In this document: positions 1-8,016 of the stretch, one piece after another
Numbering within the stretch: position 1 is the stretch's first letter
How the letters are laid out: every line of letters begins with the position of its first letter
Assembly (NCBI GenBank): GCA_030148625.1
Contig: JASBTC010000316.1
Location: forward strand, 1-12,313
Direction of reading: 5' to 3'
From: Sphingobium sp.
GTDB lineage: Bacteria; Pseudomonadota; Alphaproteobacteria; Sphingomonadales; Sphingomonadaceae
Length of the DNA stretch: 12,313 nt
Translations under genes and position numbers: made by a program
The notes under the pieces: model-generated
Databases searched by the model: none
The model's input: the letters and a program-made list of their open reading frames with translations, nothing else
What the model was told of the DNA's origin: nothing

Positions 1-498
<498 letters not shown>

Positions 499-505
499 AT
501 GGCGT

Positions 506-510
506 CTCCT
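506..510 (-). promoter_or_regulatory. Ribosome binding site of the SDR gene, overlapping the upstream stop codon
   Basis: On the minus strand the sequence reads TAGGAG: the TAG stop of the phosphotransferase shares two bases with a perfect AGGAG, followed by a 7-nt spacer and the ATG at 498. This fixes the SDR start and implies that ribosomes finishing the kinase gene load directly onto the SDR gene. Confidence 0.7.
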
Positions 511-1579
511 ATTCCGCTCCAGCCTTCACCGCGAACGCCCAGGCCGCCTTGGCCAGCGACGGCGCGCGCGCGGCGGTTGCTTCCGCCTGCGCGCTCGACG
601 CGGTGCCTTCGAGGATACGCTTCCTGATTCCCTGGACGATGCCGGTGAGGCGGAACAGATTGTAGCTGAAATACCAGTTGAGGTCCGGCAGACCCGTGCG
701 CCCGGTCGCAGCACAATAGCGTTCCACCGTCTCTTCGAGCGTCGGGATGCCGAGCGCGACAAGATCGAGGCCGCGGATGCCCGAACGGCCCTCCGGCTCG
801 GTCACCCAGTTCATCAGCAGATAGGAGAAATCGGCCAGCGGATCGCCAAGCGTCGAGAGTTCCCAGTCGAGCACCGCCAGCACGCGCGGTTCGGCGGCGT
901 CGAAGATCATATTGTCGATGCGAAAATCGCCATGGACGATCGAGACGCGATCCTGTGCCGGCATCGTCCTGGGCAGCCATTCGATCAGCCGCTCGACCTC
1001 GGGCATATGCTCGGTTTCCGAGGCACGATATTGCTTGGTCCAGCGACCGACCTGGCGCTCGAAATAATTGCCCGGCTTGCCATAATCGCCCAGGCCCGCG
1101 GCCTCGTGATCGACGCTGTGGAGCGCGGCCATCGTATCGATCATCGCGTGATAGAGGCCACGTCGCTCGCCCGGCGCCATGCCGGGCAGCGAACCGTCCC
1201 ACAGGTTGCGACCCTCGACCAGGCCCATCACATAGAACATCGATCCGATCACGCCGTCGTCGGTGCACAGCCCATAAGGGCGGGCGACCGGAAAACCGGT
1301 GGGATGAAGCGCCGCGATCAGCCGATATTCGCGGTCGACGGCATGAGCGGACGGCAGCAGCGGCCCGAACGGCTTGCGGCGCAGCACATAGGCGCCGCTG
1401 GGCGCGTCGATGCGATAGGTCGGGTTGGATTGCCCGCCCTTGAACTTGGTCAGCCGAATCGGTCCCTCGAATCCCGCGACGTTCGCGGTCATCCACGCCG
1501 TCAGCGCGGCTTCGTCGAGCCGATCCTTTTCCGGAACCTCGACCGTGCCGGTCATGTTCGCCTGCGTATCCCCGGTCAT
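509..1579 (-). CDS. APH-fold phosphotransferase, ACAD10/11 N-domain / LvaA-like (putative hydroxyacyl-CoA kinase)
   Basis: A 356-residue protein of the aminoglycoside-phosphotransferase (APH) fold. Visible features are a glycine-rich segment [10 protein letters not shown] (46-55), the ATP-binding lysine in VLRRKP (Lys69), the catalytic loop HGDFRIDNM (216-224; Asp218 as catalytic base, Asn223 for metal) and the metal-binding Asp238 in [11 protein letters not shown]. This sequence style is that of APH domains associated with acyl-CoA dehydrogenases, not of antibiotic kinases. Known relatives are the N-terminal domain of human ACAD10/ACAD11 and LvaA of Pseudomonas putida, which phosphorylates 4-hydroxyvaleryl-CoA. 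The same operon encodes an ACAD10/11-type dehydrogenase, which supports the same role here. The start at 1579 overlaps the alcohol dehydrogenase stop as ATGA and has no clear Shine-Dalgarno, fitting translational coupling; an alternative ATG lies at 1555, also without one. Fold is firm; hydroxyacyl-CoA as substrate is inferred from family and context. Confidence 0.92.
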   Translation of the reverse strand: MTGDTQANMTGTVEVPEKDRLDEAALTAWMTANVAGFEGPIRLTKFKGGQSNPTYRIDAPSGAYVLRRKPFGPLLPSAHAVDREYRLIAALHPTGFPVARPYGLCTDDGVIGSMFYVMGLVEGRNLWDGSLPGMAPGERRGLYHAMIDTMAALHSVDHEAAGLGDYGKPGNYFERQVGRWTKQYRASETEHMPEVERLIEWLPRTMPAQDRVSIVHGDFRIDNMIFDAAEPRVLAVLDWELSTLGDPLADFSYLLMNWVTEPEGRSGIRGLDLVALGIPTLEETVERYCAATGRTGLPDLNWYFSYNLFRLTGIVQGIRKRILEGTASSAQAEATAARAPSLAKAAWAFAVKAGAE

Positions 1580-2661
1580 GCGTCGAACACGATCACGGTG
1601 CGCGCCGAGTCGCCCTTGCGAAGCTCGTCGAACGCATGGTTGATCCTGTCGAGCGGCACGCGCTCGGCAATGATGGTATCGAGGTCGAGCAGGCCGCGCA
1701 TGTAGAAGTCGACGAGGCGCGGGATATCGACCGGGAAGCGGTTGCCGCCCATGATGGCGCCCTGCAGCTTCTTGCCCGACAGCAGGTCCATCGCGCTGAG
1801 CCCGGTCTTGTGGTCGAGCGGCATCATGCCGAGCACGGTGGCGGTGCCGCCGCGGCGCAGCAGCCTGACCGCCATGTCGCCCGATGCCGGCCGTCCGACC
1901 GCTTCGATGGCATGGTCGACCCCGCCTTTGGTCAGTGCGACGATCTCGTCGACCGCACCTTCCGCCGACGAATCGACCATATCGGTGGCGCCCAGCTTTT
2001 CGGCGAGTGCGCGTTTTTCCGGGACAGGATCGACCGCGATGATCCTGCCCGCGCCCGCGATACGCGCCGCATTGATCGCCGCGAGCCCGACGCCGCCGCA
2101 GCCGACGACTGCCACGGTCTCTCCGGGCGTGAGCTTTGCCACGTTGAACACGGCGCCGGCGCCCGTCGTCACCGCGCAGCCGAGCACGCTGGCGCGGTCG
2201 AGCGGCATTTCGGGATCGATCGCGACACAGGCATGTTCGTGGACGAGCATATGTTCGGCATAGGCCGACAGGTTGAGCATCTGGTTGATCGGCGCACCGC
2301 CCATGCTGAGCCGCGGCGGCTCCCCCTTTTTGCGGCGCGTATCCCCGCCCAGGCACAGCGACATCCGGCCGGTGACGCAGAATTCGCAATGACCGCAAAA
2401 GGCCGACAGGCAGGTGACGACCGCGTCGCCGACCTTCACCGTCGTCACGCCCTCACCGACCATCTCGACGATTCCGGCCGCTTCATGGCCTGGAATCGCG
2501 GGCAGCGGGTGCGGATAGGCGCCGTCGACGAAATGCAGGTCCGACCGGCAGACGCCGCACGCCACCGTGCGAATCAGCACTTCGCGCGGACCGGGCTTGT
2601 CGACCGCAATCTCCTCGATGGTGAGGGGCCTTCTGGCTTCGTGGAGGACGGCGGCCCTCAT
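1576..2661 (-). CDS. Zinc-dependent alcohol dehydrogenase (MDR superfamily)
   Basis: A 361-residue medium-chain alcohol dehydrogenase, a complete family-length protein. The catalytic zinc ligands are Cys38 (GVCRSD), His59/Glu60 (GHE) and Cys162 (LGCAVTTG). The structural-zinc lobe has four cysteines at 89, 92, 95 and 103. The nucleotide-binding loop is VGCGGVGL (186-193), with Asp211 at the end of the next strand favouring NAD(H). The layout resembles the class III / NDMA-dependent-like branch of zinc alcohol dehydrogenases. It should oxidise a primary or secondary alcohol, or reduce the matching carbonyl, in the cytosol. The ATG at 2661 overlaps the dehydrogenase stop by one base (TGATG), and its own stop overlaps the phosphotransferase start (ATGA). 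It therefore sits between the two halves of the presumed kinase/eliminase pair, which suggests it acts on the same compound; the substrate is not readable from sequence. Confidence 0.95.
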   Translation of the reverse strand: MRAAVLHEARRPLTIEEIAVDKPGPREVLIRTVACGVCRSDLHFVDGAYPHPLPAIPGHEAAGIVEMVGEGVTTVKVGDAVVTCLSAFCGHCEFCVTGRMSLCLGGDTRRKKGEPPRLSMGGAPINQMLNLSAYAEHMLVHEHACVAIDPEMPLDRASVLGCAVTTGAGAVFNVAKLTPGETVAVVGCGGVGLAAINAARIAGAGRIIAVDPVPEKRALAEKLGATDMVDSSAEGAVDEIVALTKGGVDHAIEAVGRPASGDMAVRLLRRGGTATVLGMMPLDHKTGLSAMDLLSGKKLQGAIMGGNRFPVDIPRLVDFYMRGLLDLDTIIAERVPLDRINHAFDELRKGDSARTVIVFDA

Positions 2662-3941
2662 CAGCGCGACCCCGCCGCCGCCTTGGCCGCGGCGATCGCG
2701 TCGCGACCGCCATGCTTGCCGAATTCGAGGCGTGCGATCGCGCGGTTATGGACTTCGTCGGGTCCGTCGGCGAGCCGCAATGTGCGGATGCCGGCATAGG
2801 CGCGGGCCAGGCCGAAATCCTCGGACACGCCGGCGCCGCCATGCGCCTGGATCGCGTCGTCGATGATGCGCAGCGCCATGCGCGGTGCCGCGACCTTGAT
2901 CATCGCGATCTCGGCCTGCGCGGCCTTGTTACCCGCCTTGTCCATCATGTCGGCGGCCTTCAGGCAGAGCAGGCGGCACATCTCGATATCGATGCGCGCT
3001 TCGGCGATGCGCTGTTCCCATACGCTGTGCTCGGCGACCGCCTTGCCGAAGGCGACGCGCGACAGCAACCGTTTCGCCATCTTCTCGATCGCTTCCTCGG
3101 CGACGCCGATGGTGCGCATGCAGTGATGGATGCGGCCGGGCCCGAGGCGGCCTTGCGCGATCTCGAAGCCGCGTCCTTCGCCGAGCAGAATATTCTCCGC
3201 GGGCACGCGCACGTCGTCGAGCTGAATCTCCATATGGCCGTGCGGCGCGTCGTCATAGCCGAACACCGGCAGGTGGCGCAGGATCTTCACGCCCGGTGCG
3301 TCGAGCGGCATCAGGATCATCGACTGCTGCGCATGGCGCTGCGCCTCGAAATCGGTCTTGCCCATCAGGATCGAGATCGTGCAGCGCGGATCGCCCGCGC
3401 CCGACGACCACCATTTGCGGCCGTTGATCACAAAATCGTCGCCGTCGCGCGTGATCCGTGTCTCGATATTGGTCGCGTCGGACGAGGCGACCGCCGGCTC
3501 GGTCATCAGAAAGGCGGAGCGGATCTCGCCGTCCATCAGCGGCTTGAGCCACCGGTCCTTCTGGTCACGCGTGCCGTAACGATGGAACACTTCCATATTG
3601 CCGGTGTCGGGGGCGGAGCAGTTGAACACTTCCGACGCCCAGCCGATGCGGCCCATTTCCTCGGCGCACAGCGCATATTCGAGATTGGAGAGCCCGGGGC
3701 CGTCAAATTCGAAACTGTCGTCGACAGGGGTGCGGCCGGATGCCGGCGGCATGAACAGGTTCCAGATACCGGCCGCCTTGGCGCGGGCCTTCTCCTCCTC
3801 GATCACCGGCAGGACTTTCCAGCGCCCGCCTTCGGCCTGCTGCGCATGATAATCATGGTCGCGCGGACGAACATGCGTCTCGATGAAGTCGCGAACGCGG
3901 TCGCGCCAATAGGCTTGCCGCTCGGTCAGGGTGAAGTCCAT
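2661..3941 (-). CDS. Acyl-CoA dehydrogenase, ACAD10/11 (LvaC-like) type
   Basis: A 426-residue FAD-dependent acyl-CoA dehydrogenase-fold enzyme. The FAD/substrate segment reads [15 protein letters not shown] (144-158) and is followed by the WWSSGAG strand (177-183). The C-terminal domain has VAFGK (296-300), QAHGGAGV (365-372) and ADGPDEVH (391-398). The last motif sits where ordinary acyl-CoA dehydrogenases carry Tyr-Glu-Gly-Thr, so the usual catalytic glutamate is replaced by Asp392. This Asp version and the extended N-terminus are characteristic of the ACAD10/11 branch. Relatives act after an APH-type kinase: LvaC converts 4-phosphovaleryl-CoA to an enoyl-CoA, and human ACAD11 acts similarly on 4-hydroxy acids. 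The kinase is two genes downstream in the same operon. The ATG at 3941 has a GGAGAG sequence just upstream. Family assignment is strong; the phosphate-elimination role is inferred. Confidence 0.93.
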   Translation of the reverse strand: MDFTLTERQAYWRDRVRDFIETHVRPRDHDYHAQQAEGGRWKVLPVIEEEKARAKAAGIWNLFMPPASGRTPVDDSFEFDGPGLSNLEYALCAEEMGRIGWASEVFNCSAPDTGNMEVFHRYGTRDQKDRWLKPLMDGEIRSAFLMTEPAVASSDATNIETRITRDGDDFVINGRKWWSSGAGDPRCTISILMGKTDFEAQRHAQQSMILMPLDAPGVKILRHLPVFGYDDAPHGHMEIQLDDVRVPAENILLGEGRGFEIAQGRLGPGRIHHCMRTIGVAEEAIEKMAKRLLSRVAFGKAVAEHSVWEQRIAEARIDIEMCRLLCLKAADMMDKAGNKAAQAEIAMIKVAAPRMALRIIDDAIQAHGGAGVSEDFGLARAYAGIRTLRLADGPDEVHNRAIARLEFGKHGGRDAIAAAKAAAGSR

Positions 3942-4020
3942 CGCGTCTCTCCTGCCTCAGATTTTCGATCGTGCCCGATAGGCGAAAGCCGATTCCGCCC
4001 GGCTTGTGAACCCCCGATTT

Positions 4021-5475
4021 TTAGGCGTCGACCGCATTGTTCCCGCCTTCCGCTACGGCAAGCTGGCGCAGTCGCGCTTCATGTTCCGCACGACCAAAGG
4101 GGAATCGCGTGAAGATCCATGCCGCGCACAGCCCGATCGCGACGGTCAGCCCTGCATAGGCCGCCATCAGCCGCGTGATCACCGTTGAGTCGACCGCCGC
4201 GGGTTGCGCTTCGGCCGGGAAACCGATCGCGCCGAGCAGCGCGCCCGACAGGAAGATGCCGACTCCCGTCACGCATTTCTGTGTGAAGAAGAATCCGGCG
4301 AAGAACAGCCCTTCGGTGCGCTTGCCCGTTTTCGCTTCGGACGCTTCGGTGACGTCGGCGACCATCGAGGCGGTGAGGATCATCACGCCGACGCCCGCGG
4401 CGGTCGAAAGCGCCATCAGTGAAAGGAAGGCCGGCATCAGCAAGGGCGCGCCGTTGGCCGGGAACAGGCCGGCGAGTCGCAGCCAATAGGGCAGGGTGGC
4501 GAAGGTGAGGCTGACGATCGCGAGCAATGCCGCGGCATCCTTCTTGCCCATCCGGCGCGAAATCGCGGCGACGCCGAGAAAGGCGAGCACCACGCCGGCA
4601 AACAGGGCAAGCGCATAGGTGATGAAGGCGACTTGCGGGAACTCCCAGACGAACAGCAGTAGATAGTTGCTGAGCGCGAAGGTCAGGCCCTGATTGGCGA
4701 AGGCGAAAAGGGCGGCCGCCATCAGGATCAGGAAGGGACGGTTGCTCAATGTCCCCGTGATCGCGCGCAGCGTCGGGCCAAGGGGCAGCCGCTCCGGCGC
4801 GGTGGCGTGGCGGCGCGCATAGGCGCGGTGTGTGCCGATCGCCGAGACCAGCACGGCGACGAGCATGATCGCCGCGCCGACCAGGGCGAAACGATGATAA
4901 CCATTGGGATTGAGCTGTCCGACGGGATGGCCGGGCTCGGGCACCAGCAATGCCGCGAAAGCGAGCACCAGCATCGCAAGGCCACCCGCCCAGCCGAACA
5001 AATAGCGATAGCGCAGCACCGCGGTCCGCTCGTGATAGTCGCGCGTGATTTCGGGCGCGAGCGCCAGCGACGGCACTTCGTAACAGGAGACTACCGCGCG
5101 GACGAGAATCGCGATGCCGATCAGATAGGCGAACTGCACCCCCGGCGACGCATCGGGCGGATTCCACAGCAGCACCCACACCAGTGCGATCGGCACGGCG
5201 GAAAGATAGAGCCAGGGATGGCGCCGGCCCCAGCGCGAATGCGTCTGATCCGAAAGATGGCCGACCAGCGGATCGATGCACGCATCGACGAGCAGCGCGA
5301 CCATGATCGCCAGCCCGACCTGATGTGCGGGCAGGCCCACCACCTGATTGTAGAAGAGCAGCAGGAAAACGGAGAAACCGTTATCCTTGATGCCATAGGC
5401 GACGGCGCCGAAACCATAGGCCAGCTTGGTGCGCAGGGGGACGCGATGAGACGCTGATTCGCTCTCGACTCTCAA
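4021..5475 (-). CDS. MFS_2 / GPH-family cation symporter (MelB-like transporter)
   Basis: An integral inner-membrane transporter of about 484 residues with roughly twelve hydrophobic segments. It belongs to the glycoside-pentoside-hexuronide:cation symporter branch of the major facilitator superfamily. The N-terminal KLAYGFGAVAYGIKDNG stretch and the loop DPLVGHLSDQTHSRWGRRHP (68-87) between helices 2 and 3 are hallmarks of this family. I choose TTG 5475 as start because a strong Shine-Dalgarno (AGAGAGGA) lies 6 nt upstream and the family N-terminus begins soon after. ATG codons at 5505 and 5523 have no such site and would add a proline-rich extension. The gene is divergent from the dehydrogenase operon and lies 79 nt upstream of the ACAD10/11-type gene, so it may head that operon. 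GPH proteins near acyl-CoA genes need not carry sugars; here an organic acid or lipid-like substrate is plausible but unproven. Confidence 0.9.
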   Translation of the reverse strand: MRVESESASHRVPLRTKLAYGFGAVAYGIKDNGFSVFLLLFYNQVVGLPAHQVGLAIMVALLVDACIDPLVGHLSDQTHSRWGRRHPWLYLSAVPIALVWVLLWNPPDASPGVQFAYLIGIAILVRAVVSCYEVPSLALAPEITRDYHERTAVLRYRYLFGWAGGLAMLVLAFAALLVPEPGHPVGQLNPNGYHRFALVGAAIMLVAVLVSAIGTHRAYARRHATAPERLPLGPTLRAITGTLSNRPFLILMAAALFAFANQGLTFALSNYLLLFVWEFPQVAFITYALALFAGVVLAFLGVAAISRRMGKKDAAALLAIVSLTFATLPYWLRLAGLFPANGAPLLMPAFLSLMALSTAAGVGVMILTASMVADVTEASEAKTGKRTEGLFFAGFFFTQKCVTGVGIFLSGALLGAIGFPAEAQPAAVDSTVITRLMAAYAGLTVAIGLCAAWIFTRFPFGRAEHEARLRQLAVAEGGNNAVDA

Positions 5476-5481
5476 GGGCCA

Positions 5482-5489
5482 TCCTCTCT
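5482..5489 (-). promoter_or_regulatory. Ribosome binding site deciding a TTG start for the transporter
   Basis: The minus strand reads AGAGAGGA, a good match to the anti-Shine-Dalgarno complement, with a 6-nt spacer (TGGCCC) to TTG at 5475. Neither upstream ATG (5505, 5523) has a comparable sequence in front. This is the main reason for the non-ATG start. Confidence 0.6.
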
Positions 5490-5576
5490 TTTCCGCGGCA
5501 AGCATGGGGGGTGGCACGGGCATGGTCAATGCGCGCGCCGCTGACGCTACGGCACCCGCGATTCCCGCAGAATCCC

Positions 5577-5605
5577 TTGCTTGGGCGGTTTTGCGGCCAT
5601 AGTCT
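5577..5605 (+). promoter_or_regulatory. Candidate sigma70-type promoter for the dehydrogenase operon
   Basis: TTGCTT at 5577-5582 and TAGTCT at 5600-5605 are separated by 17 nt, placing a transcription start roughly 20-30 nt before the ATG at 5640. The -35 box has the TTG expected in alphaproteobacteria, while the -10 box is a mediocre match. This is pattern matching only. Confidence 0.3.
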
Positions 5606-5628
5606 CGGGCATGAAATCATGCTCGGAG

Positions 5629-5633
5629 AGGAG
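5629..5633 (+). promoter_or_regulatory. Ribosome binding site of the alpha-type acyl-CoA dehydrogenase
   Basis: AGGAG within GGAGAGGAG, 6 nt before ATG 5640. It decides this start over codons further upstream in the same open frame. Confidence 0.65.
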
Positions 5634-5639
5634 CGACGA

Positions 5640-6797
5640 ATGAGCGACCTTGAGACCTTCCGCGCGGAAACCCGCGCCTGGCTGGAGGCCAATTGCCCCG
5701 CCGAGATGCGCGAGCCGGTGAAGGACGAGACCGACGCCTGCTGGGGCGGCCGCAATCCCACTTACAAGAACCCCGCGCAGAAGCTGTGGATGGACCGGAT
5801 GGCCGAAAAGGGCTGGACGGTGCCCGACTGGCCGAAACCCTATGGCGGCGGCGGCCTCTCGCCCGCCGAGACCAAGATCCTCCGCCAGGAAATGGCATCG
5901 CTCGGTTGCCGTTCGCCGCTGTCGTCCTTCGGCATCTGGATGCTCGGCCCCGCGCTGCTCAAATTCGGCACTGAGGAACAGAAGGTCCATTATCTCAACC
6001 AGATCGCCAAGGGCGAGATCCGCTGGTGCCAGGGCTATTCGGAGCCGGGTTCGGGCTCCGATCTCGTCTCGCTCCAGACCTTCGGCGAGGACAAGGGCGA
6101 CCATTGGGTCGTCAACGGCCAGAAGATCTGGACGAGCTATGCCGACAAGGCCGACTGGATCTTCTGCCTCGTCCGCACCGACAAGGACGACAAATATAAG
6201 GGCATCAGCTTCCTGCTATTCGACATGGCGACGCCGGGCGTCACCACCAAGCCGATCAAGCTGATCTCGGGCAATTCGCCTTTCTGCGAGACGTTTTTCG
6301 ACAATGTCGTTGTGCCCAAGGCGCAGATCGTCGGCGAACTCAATCGCGGCTGGGACGTCGCCAAATATCTGCTCGGCCATGAGCGCGAGATGATCTCGGG
6401 CGCCGGCAACGCGCCGGTGGGTTCGGTCGGCGCGATGCACAAGGATCTGATGGCGGCCGACCCGATCCTGCGCGGCGACATGGCGCGGCTCGACATCGAT
6501 ACGCTCGCCTTCCGTGCGATGGGCGAGAAGTTCATCGACGAGATGAAAGCGGGCAAGGCCCATCCCGCCCAGCCCAATATGATGAAATATTTCGGCACCG
6601 AACTGAACAAGCGCCGCAACGAGCTGGTGATGGCGGCGGGCGGATCGGATGCGCTCGAATGGGAAAGCGAGGCCTCGGGCGGCGGCGGCAAGGCGCGGGC
6701 CTGGCTGCGCACCAAGGCCAATTCGATCGAGGGCGGCACCAGCGAAGTGATGCTCAACGTCGTCGCCAAGCGCATCCTCGACCTGCCCGGCGCCTGA
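5640..6797 (+). CDS. Acyl-CoA dehydrogenase, putative catalytic (alpha) subunit of a heteromeric enzyme
   Basis: A 385-residue acyl-CoA dehydrogenase with the FAD-binding segment WCQGYSEPGSGSDL (129-142) and the strand VNGQKIWTSYA (158-168). The C-terminal motif reads SIEGGTSEV (362-370): the MCAD-type glutamate position is a glycine. A glutamate at 248 in GHEREMISG fits the helix-G position used as base in isovaleryl-CoA dehydrogenase and in the ChsE4 (FadE26) subunit of the mycobacterial ChsE4-ChsE5 enzyme. Together with the next gene this resembles alpha2beta2 dehydrogenases such as ChsE4-ChsE5, or PimC/PimD-type large/small pairs. It should desaturate an acyl-CoA at C2-C3, passing electrons to ETF. 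ATG 5640 has AGGAG 6 nt upstream; the frame is open further left to 5511, but that region has no site and is the intergenic promoter. Family firm; heteromer inferred. Confidence 0.95.
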   Translation: MSDLETFRAETRAWLEANCPAEMREPVKDETDACWGGRNPTYKNPAQKLWMDRMAEKGWTVPDWPKPYGGGGLSPAETKILRQEMASLGCRSPLSSFGIWMLGPALLKFGTEEQKVHYLNQIAKGEIRWCQGYSEPGSGSDLVSLQTFGEDKGDHWVVNGQKIWTSYADKADWIFCLVRTDKDDKYKGISFLLFDMATPGVTTKPIKLISGNSPFCETFFDNVVVPKAQIVGELNRGWDVAKYLLGHEREMISGAGNAPVGSVGAMHKDLMAADPILRGDMARLDIDTLAFRAMGEKFIDEMKAGKAHPAQPNMMKYFGTELNKRRNELVMAAGGSDALEWESEASGGGGKARAWLRTKANSIEGGTSEVMLNVVAKRILDLPGA

Positions 6798-6839
6798 CCA
6801 TTCCAATCCTGCGCGCTGCGCGGACCGAAGGACGAAGAC

Positions 6840-7976
6840 ATGCCACTTTACCACACCGAAGATCAGGCGATGCTCAAGGACGCCGCCGCCGGCTTCATGA
6901 AGACCGAGGCGCCGACCACGCATTTCCGCAAGTTCCGCGACATGGACTGCAAGGACGGCTTTTCGCACGATCTGTGGAAACAATTCGCCGAGATGGGTTT
7001 CACCGGCATCCTCGTGCCCGAGGATCAGGGCGGGCTGGGCCTTGGCCATGTCGAGGCGGGAATCGTGCTCGAGGAGATTGGCCGCAACCTGTCGCCCTCG
7101 CCCTTCCTCACGACGTCGGTCGCCGGCGTCGAAGCATTGAAGGCCGCCGATGCGGCGCTGCGCGAGCGCTGGTTTCCGGGCATCCTCTCCGGTGAGACGG
7201 TGCTGGGCCTGGCGATCGACGAAGGCGCCAAGCACAATCCCGCCGCGATCGCGATGAAGGCCGAGCGCTCGGGCAACGGCTTCAGGCTGACCGGCCGCAA
7301 GCAGTTCGTGATCCAGGGCGCCTCTGCCGACATGCTGATCGTCGCCGCGCGCACCGCGGGCAGCGCGGGCGAACAGGATGGCCTGACGCTGTTCGCGGTC
7401 GGCAAGGATGCGGCGGGCCTGTCCATGGAAGCGGCGCGGCTGGTCGACAGTGCGATGGCCGCGCATGTCGCCTTCGATGGCGTCGCGGTCGATGCCGATG
7501 CGGTGATCGGCGAGGTCGATCAGGGCTGGGCGGTGCTGGCGCGGCTGCTGCGCGCGGGCCGGACCGGTGCGGCGTCGGAGATGGTCGGCGTCGGCGCGGC
7601 GGCGATGGACATGACCGTCGATTATCTCAAGCAGCGCAAGCAGTTCGGCCGGCTGATCGGCGAGTTCCAGGCGCTGCAGCATCGCGCGGCGCATCTCTAT
7701 TCGGAGATGGAGGTGGCGCGCGCCGCCGTGCTCAAGGCGCAGCAGATGCTCGACGAAGGCAGCAAGCACGCCGAACTGATGGTGTCGGTCGCCAAGGCCA
7801 AGGCAGGTCAGGCCGCCGGCCTTGCCGTGCGCGAGGGTGTCCAGATGCATGGCGGCATCGGCATGACCGACGAATATGACATCGGCCTCTATATGAAGCG
7901 CGACCGCGCGCTTCAGGAATTCATGGGCGACGTCAACTTCCACACCGATCAGGTCGCGCGCGCACACGGATATTGA
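6840..7976 (+). CDS. Acyl-CoA dehydrogenase, putative non-catalytic (beta) subunit
   Basis: A 378-residue acyl-CoA dehydrogenase-fold protein with degenerate active-site positions. The middle-domain segment where TEPxxGSD is expected reads LGLAIDEGAKHNP (122-134), without the motif. The C-terminal Tyr-Glu-Gly-Thr position reads FMGD (361-364), so Met362 replaces the glutamate. The helix-G region reads LLRAGRTGAAS (236-246), with glycine where the upstream subunit has Glu248. FAD/dimer-contact elements remain: RKQFG (266-270) and QMHGGIGMT (335-343). This pattern is known from beta subunits such as ChsE5 (FadE27), which complete the FAD site but supply no base. The gap from the alpha gene is 42 nt, with a weak AAGGA site before ATG 6840. 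I infer that the product works only in complex with the preceding subunit. A catalytically inactive or differently acting homomer is the alternative. Confidence 0.93.
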   Translation: MPLYHTEDQAMLKDAAAGFMKTEAPTTHFRKFRDMDCKDGFSHDLWKQFAEMGFTGILVPEDQGGLGLGHVEAGIVLEEIGRNLSPSPFLTTSVAGVEALKAADAALRERWFPGILSGETVLGLAIDEGAKHNPAAIAMKAERSGNGFRLTGRKQFVIQGASADMLIVAARTAGSAGEQDGLTLFAVGKDAAGLSMEAARLVDSAMAAHVAFDGVAVDADAVIGEVDQGWAVLARLLRAGRTGAASEMVGVGAAAMDMTVDYLKQRKQFGRLIGEFQALQHRAAHLYSEMEVARAAVLKAQQMLDEGSKHAELMVSVAKAKAGQAAGLAVREGVQMHGGIGMTDEYDIGLYMKRDRALQEFMGDVNFHTDQVARAHGY

Positions 7977-8016
7977 GCCGGCGCCCCGTCAAAGGGGGAG
8001 GATAGGAGCGAAGCGA

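Larger units (their letters stand above)
5476..5639. promoter_or_regulatory. Divergent intergenic region between transporter and alpha-type acyl-CoA dehydrogenase operons
   Basis: This 164-bp stretch separates two operons transcribed away from each other and must hold at least the promoter of each, if not a shared operator. I see the two Shine-Dalgarno sites at its ends and one sigma70-like candidate for the plus strand (listed separately). A TGACGCTACGGCA stretch at 5542-5554 loosely resembles TGACGTTTACGGAA in front of the acyl-CoA synthetase, but the match is imperfect. No gene or convincing long inverted repeat is present. Confidence 0.6.

Noticed and set aside
509..1579. Antibiotic (aminoglycoside) resistance kinase
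   Set aside because: The APH fold is shared, but the sequence style and the operon with an ACAD10/11-type dehydrogenase point to an acyl-CoA kinase.
509..2398. A 629-codon minus-strand open frame that includes the whole phosphotransferase and continues upstream
   Set aside because: Upstream of 1579 it runs through the alcohol dehydrogenase gene in another frame and gives an arginine-rich translation with no domain. The real gene starts at the ATGA overlap. It is not a fusion protein.
3986..4005. Hairpin AAGCCG/CGGCTT with an 8-nt loop in the 79-nt gap between the transporter and ACAD10/11-type genes
   Set aside because: The stem is only 6 bp, the loop is long and no T-run follows. It could reduce read-through, but I would not call it a terminator. 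Whether the transporter shares the downstream operon's transcript stays open.
2712..4112. Long plus-strand open frame opposite the ACAD10/11-type gene
   Set aside because: Antisense shadow: no recognisable domain, no ribosome binding site, and full overlap with a well-supported gene.
6216..7967. 583-codon minus-strand open frame opposite the alpha and beta dehydrogenase genes
   Set aside because: His/Arg/Asp-rich antisense translation without motifs. Length alone is weak evidence at this GC content.
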